The position numbers and the translations under genes were made by a program. Below, one piece after another: positions 1 to 11,464 of a stretch of DNA of 64,000 nt (positions are counted from its first letter, which is position 1; every line of letters starts with the position of its first letter). A model generated the notes under the pieces. It had not been told where the DNA came from, did no database searches, and saw only the letters and a list, made by a program, of their open reading frames with translations. The DNA comes from Nepenthes gracilis (taxonomy: Eukaryota > Streptophyta > Magnoliopsida > Caryophyllales > Nepenthaceae): positions 16,020,175-16,084,174 of the forward strand of contig BSYO01000006.1 of the NCBI GenBank assembly GCA_033239525.1. Direction: 5' to 3'.

Positions 1-44
1 TATTTTTTTTTCTCTACAGCGTCGTTTTGACACAATGGCGTCGC

Positions 45-53
45 TATAAATAG
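45..53 (+). promoter_or_regulatory. TATA box upstream of the antisense ORF of H
   Basis: TATAAATAG lies 106 bp before the ATG at 159, on the strand opposite to gag-pol, and is followed by a pyrimidine-rich leader. It suggests that the antisense gene was transcribed from its own promoter. In element B the aligned position has lost the TATA core, although the following TTTGAAATCC is conserved. Confidence 0.5.
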
Positions 54-158
54 TTTGAAATCCTTCATTCCCACACTTTTCTGAAAGCATTTCGTTCCTT
101 ACTCTCTTTAAAGCCATTTTGTCTTCTTCCTCCTTCCAAATCTTCGCAAACTCCTCTA

Positions 159-2040
159 ATGGCTTCTGGAGTTAATGACATCTAGTCAATTCTCTCATTG
201 GTCAAGGACACTTACCTTCGTATTCGATACAAATTTCTGAGCTTGTTGATATACCTCTTGCATAGAATGGGTGGTAGAGGCTGTTCTCCACCAGAAGGAT
301 ACGTCACTGTATACAAGACCCATCTCAAATGAGGTCTTCAATATCCAGTGGTATCAGAGTTGCACAAAATAATGACAGTTCTCCATAATTCAGTTGCAGG
401 ATTGCAACCTAATGCTGTTAGGTATTTAGTATCTTTGTATATTTTTGCTCGTCTTCATGGCCTAGTGTTGGACATCAAGGTCGTAAAAGTTATTTTTTGA
501 TTTCACTATGGAGCAAACTAAATTTCAGTCTTTCCCTGTTATGAGTTCGTGTTGAGTGGGGAAAACCCTAACTCAACCAAAAGATTGAAAGATTTGTTCT
601 TCTACTTGGTGACTCCCCCTGGATGGGAGCTCTTCAATGAGTGGGCCAAGTCTTAATATTTTTCAATACCGAGGTGTTGGAGTGCGAGAAGGAGTTGGTT
701 AAGGCGCTGATAGATCTCATTAAAGAAAAAGTCGGCTCCTTCAATGAGAATAAAAAGAACCGATGGCTACTGATTGAGTCTTTGGCTCAAGCCAAATGGG
801 AGCTTTTATCGAAGGTGTCGGACGTGCCTCCAACATCGTCGATTCTAAAGAGAAAGTTGAAGAGAAAACAGAGACCTTTTCAAATAAGCGAGCTTTGGCC
901 TAGGTGCTTGAGCGCAAAGAGCCCTCAGTCGGGTCCTCCTCTATTGGCAAAACCACCATTGATTAGCTTGTAAGGAGAAAGAAGCCGTCGGTGAGGATGG
1001 ACCCAACTCCTATTTCTTCCGTGGCTCAAACAACTGGAGCCGTTGGACCAGATGAGGCTAGAGCCGAAGACGTTCCTATCCCTACTTCAACTCTTGCTTC
1101 ATATGCGGTGCCAATCGCTCTGCCATCTCTCTGTCAGAAGCCCTTTCCTAATCTTCCTACTACATTCGCCAAGGGAGTGTCTTGGATTAGCGAGACTCAA
1201 TTTTTGGGGGCCGAGGAGGTTCTTCAAATTGAGTTTTTGGAGGCCAACATCCCAGAGGTGGTCGTCCTAGAACTTTATACTGAGGTTGTTGAGGTATCTT
1301 CTTCCAAGCCTCTAGCATCCAAGGCCAAAGATGAAGACGAGGCTAAAGGATGAGTCAAGGTGGCAGACGTGCCTTGCCTAGAAGCCCCCATGTCCGAGGT
1401 CAAGGGAAAGTAGCATCCGGGGTAGCAGCCAGAACATTTGGTTTCGAGTCCCCATGCTTGAGGTCAAGGAGGATATTTTTGTTGGAGGAGTCAGTGAGGC
1501 AGTTGAGGTAGCCGCCGCAAAGCCCTTGGAGCCAGAAGTCTATGAGGTTTTGAAGGTTCCTACGAGTGATGCTCCCACATGGAGCTTATCTTTCTTCGAG
1601 GTATTGGCCAAACCTCTCCTCAATTCCTATATTGCCTATTTTGCAGTTTCTAACTTGTTCTTCTCTTATAGTTTTAAAAACTGGCTCATTGTCTCGTCTC
1701 CACTGCTGACCACTTGCTCACAGTTATATTGAGAGAGAGAAGTTTTTGGCCTTGGAAGAGTATGCTTTCCATCTCAAACGTAAGCTATCTGAGACGAAAG
1801 AAAAGTACGCTTTCCTCTGTGACTAGAATTTCAAATTGGAGAGTGAGTTTCGGATATCTATTAGTTTGAATGACATCAAGTAGGTGATGGAGTACAAGTA
1901 TTGGGACGATATTAGCCTTTGCCAACATATAATCAAGATGGTGACCCCTAACATTCCCATTTCAATATTCCGTCCTAGTAACGCCAACGCTCAACATAGA
2001 GCAGATATGCTGTACCATCCAAGAGACGATGTAGGTTCTT
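159..2040 (+). pseudogene. Antisense accessory ORF of H (PF04195-like, coiled-coil C-terminus), broken
   Basis: The ATG at 159 begins MASGVND and is followed by a stop. From about 262 the frame gives SPPEGYVTVYKTHL and then LQPNAVRYLVSLYIFARL near 405-455. These align with the better preserved copy in element B (9760 onward: FSPPEGYITVYEAYLRSGL and HANAVRYIYTMCIFF). This is the N-terminal signature of the plant family called putative gypsy-type transposon protein (PF04195). The middle (641-1350) is acidic and Ser/Pro/Val-rich. The end (1733-1900) is rich in Glu, Lys and Leu, like the coiled coil in B. At least five stops or frame changes break it. The function of the family is unknown. Confidence 0.7.
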
Positions 2041-2188
2041 AGAACCTCTACTGGAGACCTCACAACCCCAAGATGATCCTGTTTCAGAATAAATATTTTT
2101 TTCTTGTACTTGTAATATTTTTTTTCGTAAAGGAGTAAAATGATATTGTTACAACTGTATCAATTGTTCCTTCTCTCTCTTTGTTAGT

Positions 2189-2193
2189 TATAC

Positions 2194-2230
<37 letters not shown>
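2189..2230. repeat. (TA)n microsatellite
   Basis: About 40 bp of TACATA/TATATA directly after the end of the antisense ORF of H. Confidence 0.9.
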
Positions 2231-2727
2231 AGCTGGCCGGGTATTATAAACTTAAATGTCGAGCTCTTGAGATGACTTAAACTGTTGTCCACACATGACT
2301 TCTGTTGCTCAAACATGCCAAAGGGTATCAGAGCTCTAGTGTGTCTGACTTAAAATTTTAAGACCATGGTCAACTGATATTATTATCTCCTTTAATTGAA
2401 AGTTTTTACTTTTGTACTTTAAGAAACTCCCTTAAATTTTTAGGCTTTAGCCTCATGAGGACCGCTTGATTTCGTGACTAAGTTTTACAATTTGATTTCA
2501 TTAGGACTGCTTAATAGCATGACCAAATTTTATTGACCACCAAGTGGTTGCTCAAGGGCAGGTGAATGGATCTCACCTGACTTATGGGCAGTCTAGGTTG
2601 TGTAATTTTATAAAATGACAAACGAGAATTCATATGAATAATAAATAATTATTTTATTAATAAAATGTAATATATTTTACAAGTACTCCAAATGATGCAA
2701 ATTAACTTTATCTGGCCACATGTATAT
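2231..2727. other. Non-coding spacer of H with short tandem repeats
   Basis: This lies between the antisense ORF and the integrase end. At 2440-2560 two or three imperfect units of about 50 bp (CATGAGGACCGCTT..., ATTAGGACTGCTT...) resemble the minisatellite at 11815-12062 in B. At about 2577-2596 the block CTTATGGGCAGTCTAGG matches CTTAGGGACAGTCTAGG in B (12090) and a similar block in F (46252). It is therefore a conserved landmark of these elements, placed just downstream of pol. Confidence 0.6.
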
Positions 2728-4101
2728 TTACTGATAATATTTTTGGAGGTGAGAGGCATTCCATATCCGAGGGACAAATTTGCCATTCTGAATGCGTAAC
2801 TTGTACACCCCATTTCAAAGAATGGCCGAAACTAGGAAATGCCGCTCACAGTTAGGTGAGAGCTTGTTCCTATCAACATTCTTGCTGATAGCTTCAATGC
2901 TATGTCACACTGAATCTCCTACTTTAAATTGGCACGCTCTCACCTTCTTATTATAATATCTAACAATCCGTTTCTGATAAGTTACTGTCCACAATCGTGT
3001 CATGTCTAGAGTCACCTAAAGTTAAGGTTTTTCGAGAGCCTTTGAGAATTGTTGAGTGAATCAAAATATTTGATCTAAAGACTGAATAGTCCGATTTCTA
3101 TTAGAATGACAACATCGATCCCATAGCATAGGCTAAGGGGCGTCTCACGGGTCGGCTCTTTGAGCGTTGTCCTATACAACCATAATACCGATGGTAGCTC
3201 GTCCACCTATGAACCCCCAGCACTTTCAAATTTTATTTTTAAACTGTGTAGTAGTGTGGGGTTGGTACCCTCCACTTATTCGTTAGTTTGTGGGTAAGTA
3301 ACGAAGGTGTGAATCTACCTTATTCTCAAGTTAATACAATATTTTGTGAACCGCTTGCTAGTAAATTGGGTCCCGTTGTTGGTCACTATAACTTCTAGAA
3401 TACTAAATCTACATATAATACTCTGACAGATGAACTCTATTACATTCTACTCAGTGATCCGTGCTAGTGCGATAGTCTCAGCCCATTTTATGAAATAGTC
3501 AATCCCAACGATCACAAATTTTCTTTATTCAGACGCAACTAGAAGGGATCTAAGGATATCAAGTTCCCATTGTGCGAATGGCTAAGGAGACTACAGGGCT
3601 CGAAACTCTATATGTGGTTGATGGCTGAGGTTCCCATAGATTTGGCAATTCTCACATTTTCATATAAAGTCTATGGCGTTGTACTTTATGGTAAGCCAAT
3701 AGTAACCTTATCGTATGAGTTTAAAAGTAACGTTCTTACCCCTAATATGGGATCCGCAAATACCAAGGTATATTTCTTCGAGAACATAATCAGCCTCTTC
3801 TAACGTGAGACACTATATATATGAGACAGAGTACTCATGTCAGTACAATTTTTCATCTATAATGGTATACGAGCCTGCTGTCTTTTTTATGTGCTTTGCT
3901 TTATCCGCATTCTCTGATAATGTGTCGTCAGACAAATATTTCATGTAGGAAGTCATCCAACCCTCCGTATCGGCTATTTGTATTATCCTTGGCTCCGGAT
4001 CATTTATGTTAGAAATTTTGAGGCTTTTACGCATTTCTCGTGCGTCAGTTCAAGGTCTCCGGTCACTATGGCCCTTACTAGTCGGTCTGCTTTTTTGTTT
4101 T
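2728..4101 (-). pseudogene. Integrase of element H (C-terminal half of pol)
   Basis: Minus-strand translation begins at 4101 with KKADRLVRAIVTGDLELTHE and continues with a segment parallel to B (EGWMTSYMKYLSDDTLSENA, against ENWMTPYFRYLADGSLPEDA in B). The zinc-binding domain follows at about 3780-3590 (ICGSH... and CENCQIYG). Its first histidine is replaced by tyrosine (EIYLGICGSH). The C-terminal domain ends IWNASHLQKYYQ with the stop at 2728-2730, matching MWNATHLKRYF in B. Internal stops make it dead. Integrase would insert the cDNA into the host genome. Confidence 0.8.
4097..4101. repeat. Target-site duplication GTTTT, left flank of element A
   Basis: GTTTT directly precedes the LTR end at 4102 and is repeated at 26018-26022 directly after the other LTR end. 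A perfect 5-bp duplication is the usual product of Ty3/gypsy integrase. The right copy runs into a T tract, so part of the match could be chance. Confidence 0.8.
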
Positions 4102-5535
4102 TGTCAAATTAAATAGGTCAATTTAAATAATTAATTATAATTCTTAAAATTTAAAATTCTAAATAATTTTAAACAAATAATACTAAATTCTAAAATTCGG
4201 GTGTAACAAATTAAAATATACAACTCAACAAAATTACATCCACACAGGATCTTATCAGACAATCGTTCGGACAAAATAAATACGACCTAATCTACAATCA
4301 TTGTAATACAAGTAACAATTTAACCAAAAATCATTATCAACATAATATAATATCCGAATTATTTTTGAAATATAACCATGGGCCTATACTCAACCAAAAC
4401 CATAATTCGATCATAGCAAATACTAATTTTAACCACAATATAACCAAGGCTCACCAAATCAGACGAATGGCTGACAGATCACTACCATACTCCTACAATA
4501 CATCTAAATCTTCAACTCTGAATGAATAAAATAGGAAAAATAATCCTAATGCTCAGTAAGTATCATATTTAAATAAAAAGAGTCCAATAAATCAGATAGA
4601 AGATTTTAATAGATAAAATTCGTTCAAATGGTAGAATGAATTCAAATCGCCGATCAAATAAATTTAATAAAAATGCAAGGTCCAAAATCTAATGATAGTC
4701 TCGTACTCAAATTAAACATTCAAATTGGAACAAATATACAAATAAAAAAGCAGTCCTAATCGGGACATGTATATATATATATTATATATTTATATATATA
4801 AACAAAAGAAGAGTAATCCAGACCGATTCCAATAGATAAATAGTCGATTTTAAAATCCAATCCAAATCTAAGTCCGAGTCCAAATCTAAGACTCGATCAG
4901 CTTGTAATTTGGGATGGAATCCGATAGTTGGATGATTCAATAACTTGCGTAGAAGTTGAAACAGTATCTCGACAGATGTTCCAAAGGTCCGAATCAAAAT
5001 ATATAATTAAAATCGTTTATACGAGACATACCAATACCTAATTATGGGTAAAATCGACGAATCTCAAATCTAAATCCAAAGGTCTAAATCTCAATCAATG
5101 TCCAATTTAAATCAATGCAGAAGAATACAAATTATGCATCCAATTTGAATTCTAATTATTTAAAGACTAATTTGACGAAGGGTTACACATAATCTTGGTA
5201 ACTTTAGACTAAATTAAATGCAAATTATGCCAGCATGAATGGCCACCCACGTAATCTGTATCTATGGGTAAGGTTGCTTACTATTATTTACCACTCGTGA
5301 CTTTGGGTGAAATAGTTAAACTTATCAGATATATTAGGATGTTCGAATATATTCTAAGGTCAAATCAAATTATCCAAATGGAAATGGTCATTACTTTAAA
5401 CTTTTTTTTGTCGATAGAAAGAAATTTTTAAATAACAAATATCTCCCCGTCCGGAGTTGGCCAAAAAATCTAATATCCAAATCTAAATGTACTGACCACA
5501 ACTCAACACGTGCATTTGAAAATGCACGATCATAA
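4102..5535 (-). repeat. 3' LTR of element A, truncated
   Basis: Aligns along its length with 23438-24870, for example around AATAATTAATTATAATT, CAACTCAACAAAATTACATC and the GGGACATGTATATATAT block. Similarity ends near 5535, whereas the 5' LTR runs on for another 1.1 kb to 26017. The upstream (U3) part of this LTR has therefore been deleted, together with some of the end of pol. Confidence 0.8.
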
Positions 5536-7509
5536 CCGCAATCATCATACAATGAGGATATTCTTTCAAATTTCATCTTCGATCTTCTCAGTAGATTTCC
5601 TCGATCAAATGGTTTCTCCAAATCTAATCCTCATCAAAATAGGGATATTTTCTCAAAATTTTTCCTAAGATCTATTAACACTTCTTCAATTGAAAGATTT
5701 TTCAAAAGTATAATAGTTAATGAAAACATTTTATTCCTTACACTAGATCTTTCCTATCCCAAAATTGAGATCATAACTTTAACTTAAAACACTTTCCGTC
5801 AATCAAAGATGACTTCAACCCAATCACATGCGAATGATCATTCATATACAACATATTGTATCCATCCTTCAAATTTAGAAGTAAGACCAATTTGAAGGCC
5901 ACTTCTTTGATCTGTTAAAGATTTTGAATATCCTAATGAACCTCCACTTTAGACTACCGTTTGATTTCAAAACTTAAAATATTTATCTTCAAGATGCTTC
6001 TAGAAATATCTAACCACTCTTCTCGAGTTTCTAATCAATTTGCAAAACTGATCTCCTATTTCAAACCTCCAATCAATTCTTGTGATCTCCGTGATTCCAC
6101 AAGCTTCCACTGTGCAACTTTGATCGATCATCAGTCTCAAATTAAATTAAAATCTTCGAAGTAGAAATACCTTATAATCTCCACACCTCAAAAATATGCC
6201 AACGACCAATCTTAGGAATGACTTTCCTAATAAACAAGCGATAAGTCGACCTTATCAGCTCATCCATCATCTACTAGCTCAATCTCATCCAAAAGGTCAC
6301 CAAATTCTTTCTTGGTTTGAGGCAGACCGAAACAAAATCTCAAAGGTTTCTTCTTCTCAGCTTCTTCCTTTAGGCACGAGATACATCATGCCACGGCTCG
6401 TAATCAAACTGCCATCAAACTCTCTCTCCCCTCTGCTAGGTAGAGAGTATTCAATATTTCCGTCGAACTTGGACAACTCCAACTCAATTACAACTACAGA
6501 TGACCTCATTTGCTCCAGAGCTTTTATCCAATCGGCTTCTAAACTTTCGTCGAATCAACTAAAACTCTAATGAGAGAATCCTCAATAGCATGCTTCCTCT
6601 AGAACGTGCAATAGAAAAAGCACTTGTACCGTAAGCTTGAGGTTACTAGCTCGATCACGTCCAACTTCATCATGGCTCGTCCAAAAGGAAGTTCATCTCT
6701 GATCTTCATAAAAGTTCTTCCCGCAAATAGGAGCTTCAATTAAAATCCAACCCTGACAGTCAAAGAGAGGAAATCCCTCTGGCCTAATATTTGATCTAGC
6801 ATCCTTAACAAAACATTTTTATACAAAATCCTCTAGACTACACCGCATTCTAAACTTGTCTTAAATAAGGCACCCGATACGCAAAATTCAAACATATTTA
6901 AATATTTTTTAGAAATATCACCAAGCATTACCCATCTTTCTGATCCATCAGGGATAGACAAAACTTACACCGATGACACTCTATTCTTCAATTATTGAAA
7001 ACTTTTCTCACAAGTATCACTTCAAATAAATACATATCACTTCTATTCCAAGGTGCCAACAACACTACAATTTTCGAGAACTTTTAATAAATTTTCAATC
7101 ATAACCGATCAGATCCAAGAAACTCCGCACTCCCAAGACCTTAGTCGATCATTTCAATTGCCACTGCTTCTGTCAACTTTGGATTGTGAAATATCACCTT
7201 AAGAATAAATATGACCCAAGATAATGCCTACTCTAATCATAATTTACACTCCTTAAAATTTTTTAATAATTTAAAATATCATTAACAAAACTATTATAAT
7301 TAACCTAAATAGGCCAAACATCTGATCGATAATATCCAGAAAAGATGCTACAATATTCGACAACCCAAAAGCACCATCAAAACTTTGTAATAGCCGCATC
7401 TTAACGTGAAAGTTGTCCTATGCACATCCTTCTACTTAATATTCAATTAAGGATACCTCGAGTTCAACTCGATCTTAGAGAAAATCCAAACTTTTCTTCA
7501 AATGGATTC
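5536..7509 (-). pseudogene. Pol remnant of element A (RT, RNase H and later domains)
   Basis: On the minus strand the RT/RNase H junction is readable at about 7150-7050 as VRSFLDLIGYD, a stop, then KFIKSS. This is a decayed form of the chromovirus motif after RT. At about 7400-7260 FGLSNIVASFLDIIDQMFG corresponds to the PFGL block. Toward 7509 the reading LSRIEDLLN...FEEKFGFSL continues across the inserted LTR S from 21560. From about 6700 to 5536 the frame is lost and I cannot assign domains, though RNase H and integrase are expected there. No intact frame remains. Confidence 0.65.
7505..7509. repeat. Target-site duplication GATTC, left flank of solo LTR S
   Basis: GATTC at 7505-7509 is repeated exactly at 21555-21559, bracketing TGTAATACTTCG...TTGTTACA. 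Confidence 0.9.
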
Positions 7510-7990
7510 TGTAATACTTCGAATAATTTTAATTTTATTATTTAGTTGGGATAATTATTTTTAGTGATTTTAAAGATAAAGTTTCGTAATTCGGGCTGAA
7601 AATATAAACTTGAAGTATATTGACCATTGAATTGGGCCTAGATATTTGGGCCTAATAAATTTAGAGTATTTGGATCGGTGGATTGAATTTCTATTAAAGT
7701 TTAGAGTTAACTAGAAAATTTAATTAACTTTTGAAACAAATTGAATAAGAAATATTTATCTGCTAAAATTTAATTTATTAGTATTCGTTGACTAAAAATA
7801 TAATTAAATTTAAAAGAAGATAAAGTATTTTGATTAAAAGCTAAATATTAATGTAAGGGCAATAAGATATTTTAAATAGATTTGCAAATGTATATAATAA
7901 TACATATAATTTAATAATATTAATACATATAAATAATAATAAATATTATTAATTATAGTGTGTGATAATAAAAAAAATAATAATAAATTA

Positions 7991-7995
7991 TAAAT
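7991..7995. repeat. Target-site duplication TAAAT, left flank of element B
   Basis: TAAAT at 7991-7995 is repeated at 18613-18617, bracketing TGAT...ATCA ends. The surroundings are AT-rich, so the motif alone is weak, but the LTR ends coincide exactly. Confidence 0.88.
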
Positions 7996-9148
7996 TGATA
8001 CGTACCTGGATCCGACTTCGAACAGATTCGGATTCTCTTGGATGGATCGAACCGGCTCCGTTCACTGAGCACGAATCCTGCATACCACTAAAACGAACAA
8101 GAGGTCAGCGTTAACAGCGGGATGCAATCCTACCGAAAATACTCCGACGCTCAAGTCAGTAAAACAGTCTTCAAAGGAAGAAACTGAAAATGCGTGAGAG
8201 CAATGGGAGAGGGGAAGAGAGTGTTTTGTTCCAGATGTCAGAGAGATGCAGGGCCTTTCTCATATCTGGATGGTGGGAAGGCAGAGAACGACTGTAGAGA
8301 CTCGTTCGTTGCCTTGGAGTTTGATCGTGTCTGAGAGTTTGGCTGCTGGGAGTTAGAGCTTGTTTCTCAGAGCACTTAGGGTTTTCTGTGTGAGTGAATG
8401 CCAGCCTTCCAGAATGAGGATTCTAGGGTTTATTTTATGGCTGGGAGAGTGACCATCCTCCTTTGGAAGGCGTGATCCCTCCTATCTCTACCTTGGCTGG
8501 CTTGCCTTCTGGAGCAGATGTCAGTTGCCAAGGTGGGCGTGATCCTTTCTTTCTGAGGAGGCCAACAGCTTTCCAAACGAACGTCCTTCCTTTTCAGTAC
8601 ATGGCCGTTGGGCTGCCTTGGCAGTCAAGGAATCAGAAAGATCTGGCACCTTCCTTATTTGAAGGTCGCCAATCTTGCCAATATCCTTTCTGGTGTAAAT
8701 TGAGATCGTAGAAGACGCTTGGAAAACTTGTAGTTGATGTCTGATGAGTAGTGGGCCCAAACGGAGCAAGCCCATTGCTGTAGAGAGGCGTCATTTGGGC
8801 CCAATGTATAGGGCGCAGACGGTCAACGTCTGAGTTGACCGTCAGTGTGTTGGCCGCCTTCGTGGAGAACGAAGGGAGAATAGCCAGCGATCAATTGATG
8901 GGCTGTGGGCCAGAATGGAATAGGCCCATCACTGTAGCAAAGCCTCTAAAGCCCCAATCAAGCTGGTCAACATTAAGTTGATCGTCTGTGAGCAAGTTGG
9001 CCGCCAAGACGGTCAACTCTGGCGTTGACCGTCTTGGGCTTTCCAGTTCCTGGGCCCGTCTCCTTACTAGGCCGTCAAAAATATTGATTGGCCTTCTTGG
9101 GCTTCCGTTGACCTTTCTCTAGGCCAGCCTATTATTGGTGTACCATCA
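7996..9148 (-). repeat. 3' LTR of element B
   Basis: On the plus strand it runs TGATACGTACC...GGTGTACCATCA and aligns throughout with 17463-18612. A TATA-like ATAAAATAAA on the minus strand lies at 8429-8438. The frames inside the LTR are antisense noise present in both copies. Confidence 0.93.
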
Positions 9149-9163
9149 CTAGCCCCTCATACT
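9149..9163 (-). promoter_or_regulatory. Polypurine-tract candidate of element B
   Basis: The minus strand reads TATGAGGGGCTAG directly before the 3' LTR, the position where second-strand synthesis starts. It is short and imperfect. Confidence 0.45.
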
Positions 9164-9269
9164 GGTGGTCAGATTTCTGGCCTCCAGTATGTTCATGATG
9201 AGATGTCTTTCCTTACTTTGAGAATCTTGTAGAAATTTATAAAAAGCGTGAAGGAGAGCTTGACCGAAA

Positions 9270-9482
9270 TTGTTGACCGTTTTCGGCCAATTTCGGAGTA
9301 CCAGAATTGTTGACCGTTTTTGGTCAATTCTAGAGTACCAGAATTGCTGACCGTCTTTGGTCAATTTCAGAGTACCAGAATTGTTGACCGTCTTGGTGAA
9401 TTCCGGAGTACCAGAATTATTGACCGTTTTTGAGCAATTTCGGAGTACCAGAATTGTTGACTGTCTTTGGCTAATTTTGGGA
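9270..9482. repeat. Minisatellite, unit about 42 bp, about five copies
   Basis: Repeated unit of the form AGTACCAGAATTGTTGACCG followed by TTTTTGGTCAATTTCGG. Positions of the GTACCAGAATT core step by about 42 bp. It lies between the antisense ORF and the 3' LTR. Tat elements are known for tandem repeats in this 3' region. Confidence 0.9.
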
Positions 9483-9524
9483 ATGATTTTTGCCAACTTT
9501 TGGCTAGATTATAAGGCAGAAAAT

Positions 9525-9616
9525 GACACGTGTCCTCCTTTGGTTGGGCGGAGATCTTGGTCATTAATGCTCCAGAGATCCGTCCTTTTGTAGGGTCAAG
9601 TTAGAAGCGACACGTG
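9525..9616 (+). promoter_or_regulatory. Two G-box motifs upstream of the antisense ORF of B
   Basis: GACACGTGTC at 9525-9534 is a perfect palindrome, and CACGTGGC is at 9611-9618. Both contain CACGTG, the core bound by plant bZIP and bHLH factors, and lie 140-235 bp before the ATG at 9760. No clear TATA box is seen. Activity is inferred, not shown. Confidence 0.4.
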
Positions 9617-9759
9617 GCTAGACTGACGGCGTCCTTTGAGTGCTTGGCACTTAAGTTTCCCTTCCGTATTTTGAAATCCGTTACGCCTTCAAACCGTTGT
9701 CTTCTTCGTTCTTGTTTCTCAACTAAGTCCTCCAAAGAAACCCTAAAGTCTTCCTGATC

Positions 9760-11464
9760 ATGGCTTCCGTGGCGGATTTCTCATCCGATTTGAGAGAGAA
9801 TGACATCAAGGCTCTGTGCGTCGAGTTCAACATCCCTAAAGAGAAGGCCTGGAGGGTTCCGGGCGAAGACGACAAAGCTTTTTCTCCACCGGAGGGCTAC
9901 ATTACTGTTTATGAGGCTTATCTGAGGAGCGGCCTCCGCCTGCCACTGCCGGAGGAGTTTGAGTCGATCATGGTGGCTCTTCAAGTACCCATCGCCCAGC
10001 TCCATGCCAATGCGGTGAGGTACATTTATACTATGTGTATTTTTTTCCAGAAGCTTGGCCAAAAGTTTAGGATGTCCAGCCTTAAGGTTATTTTTAAGGT
10101 GACCCAGGGGGCGGAGTGGATTTCACTCAGCCCCTGTGTGGGAATAAAAATAAATAAGGCCATCCACGATTATCTGAAGAACTGAAAAAACCGATTCTTC
10201 TTTGTGAAAGTTGGGAAGAAGTGGCCCCTTGCGAGGAATTGGGGTAAGGTTCCATAGGTGCACCTTGGTACGCCGTCTGAGGCGGAGAACTCCGCCTACG
10301 CCTGGCTGACGAAGGCCATGCGGCTAAATCCCGACGAGTTTAAGAGCGATTTCTTGGTTTCCCGGGAGGAGACCAAGAAGGCTAAATGGGGACCGCCGTC
10401 ACCGATTCAAAAGCCGTACCCTCCGATCAAAATGATGGGACCTGAGATCTAAAAGAAGTTGATAATCCACCCAAGGTCCTCGGAAGAAGCTGCTGAGAGG
10501 GCGACTGCTACGCCCTCATCGTCTTCATCGCAAATTGACCTTGTGGTTGCCGGGATCTGCGGTGGACCCGGTAGCACTTCTGGAGCGAAAAAATCCGTTG
10601 AGGACAAGCCATGCGGATACGGAGGGTGTTATCTGGCCCGGCTGTCTTGGTTCAGTGCGGCTGGATGGAGTCTGCCGCGGAGCCAGCTCGCGACGTGCCT
10701 GAGAGTTCATGCATCTATATCGTGGAGCCGTCGGCGAGAGTCGATTCGCCAGCAGCCGTTCCAATAGCAGCCAAGAGGAAGAAACCCGTCGCAGCTGCTC
10801 CAGAGGCTGCAAGAGAGGAGCCCGCCGCTGCCGTTGAGGATGATGAGTTTTTGGATCGTCTTTTAGATGAGGTAGCGGTGTGTTCGGCGCGAGAGGGTGC
10901 TCCTTGCTCGTCATCTCCTACTCCACCGCCAGCTAGACTAGGCCTGGAGTCCAGGCCGGTGAGGCCCTACAGGAAGACTTATGAGGTATGTCTTCCTCAA
11001 CGGCTCCCTAGTATTTCTTTCTTCCTTGTGTTTGCAAATTCACATTTTACTTTGGTCCTGTGCAGCCAAGAAGGTTGGCCTCTGCTGCCTCCCCGGGAAA
11101 TGGAGTAGCACGAACGTATCATTGCAGACCGGGAGGCTGAGATAGCCTGGCTAGAGGCCAAACTGGCCGCCTCACGAGGGAAGCTCCGTGAGCAGACAGC
11201 TGCTCTTGAGGCCGTTATGGCGGCGTGGAGACAGAGAATGCTGAACTAAAGGCAGAGAACGCTGAGTTGAAGGCGGAGGTTGCTCGTTTGAAGGAAGAGG
11301 ACGATCGACTGAAAGCAAGCAACAAACGCCTCGCAGATCGGGCGCCGCCACCAGAGAACGAGTTGGCCTCTCGGATGACCCCTAATGTTTATGTTGTGGC
11401 GTCAGGCGGCCAACCTGGTTGGCCGGTTAACGTTATTTGGATGCTCAAAGGGCTAAGTCCTTAA
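9760..11464 (+). pseudogene. Antisense accessory ORF of B: PF04195-like domain plus coiled coil, one candidate intron
   Basis: It starts MASVADFSSDLRENDIKAL. The conserved N-terminal domain includes FSPPEGYITVYEAYL, LRLPLPEEFESIM and QLHANAVRYIY, then KNRFFFVKVGKKWPLARNW. One frame is open from 9760 to about 10630 except for stops at 10183 (TGA, where Trp is expected), 10255 (TAG) and 10450 (TAA). The frame then shifts to PARDVPESSCIYIVEPSARV and an Ala/Pro-rich stretch. A GT-AG intron candidate spans 10987-11064 (GTATGT...TGTGCAG). The second exon (TAG at 11106) encodes repeated ENAELKAE heptads to about 11340, a coiled coil. It lies opposite to gag-pol, between integrase and the 3' LTR, as in H. 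Biochemical role unknown. Confidence 0.75.

Noticed and set aside
349..362. TGGTATCAGAG, identical to the initiator tRNA-Met primer site
   Set aside because: It lies inside the antisense ORF of H with no LTR end beside it; the codons align with the homologous protein of B.
2316..2334. GGGTATCAGAGCTCTAG, another primer-site-like motif
   Set aside because: The first base is wrong and I found no LTR end or gag next to it.
8463..8775. Frames repeated at 17927-18239
   Set aside because: They are simply the two LTRs of element B read in both directions.
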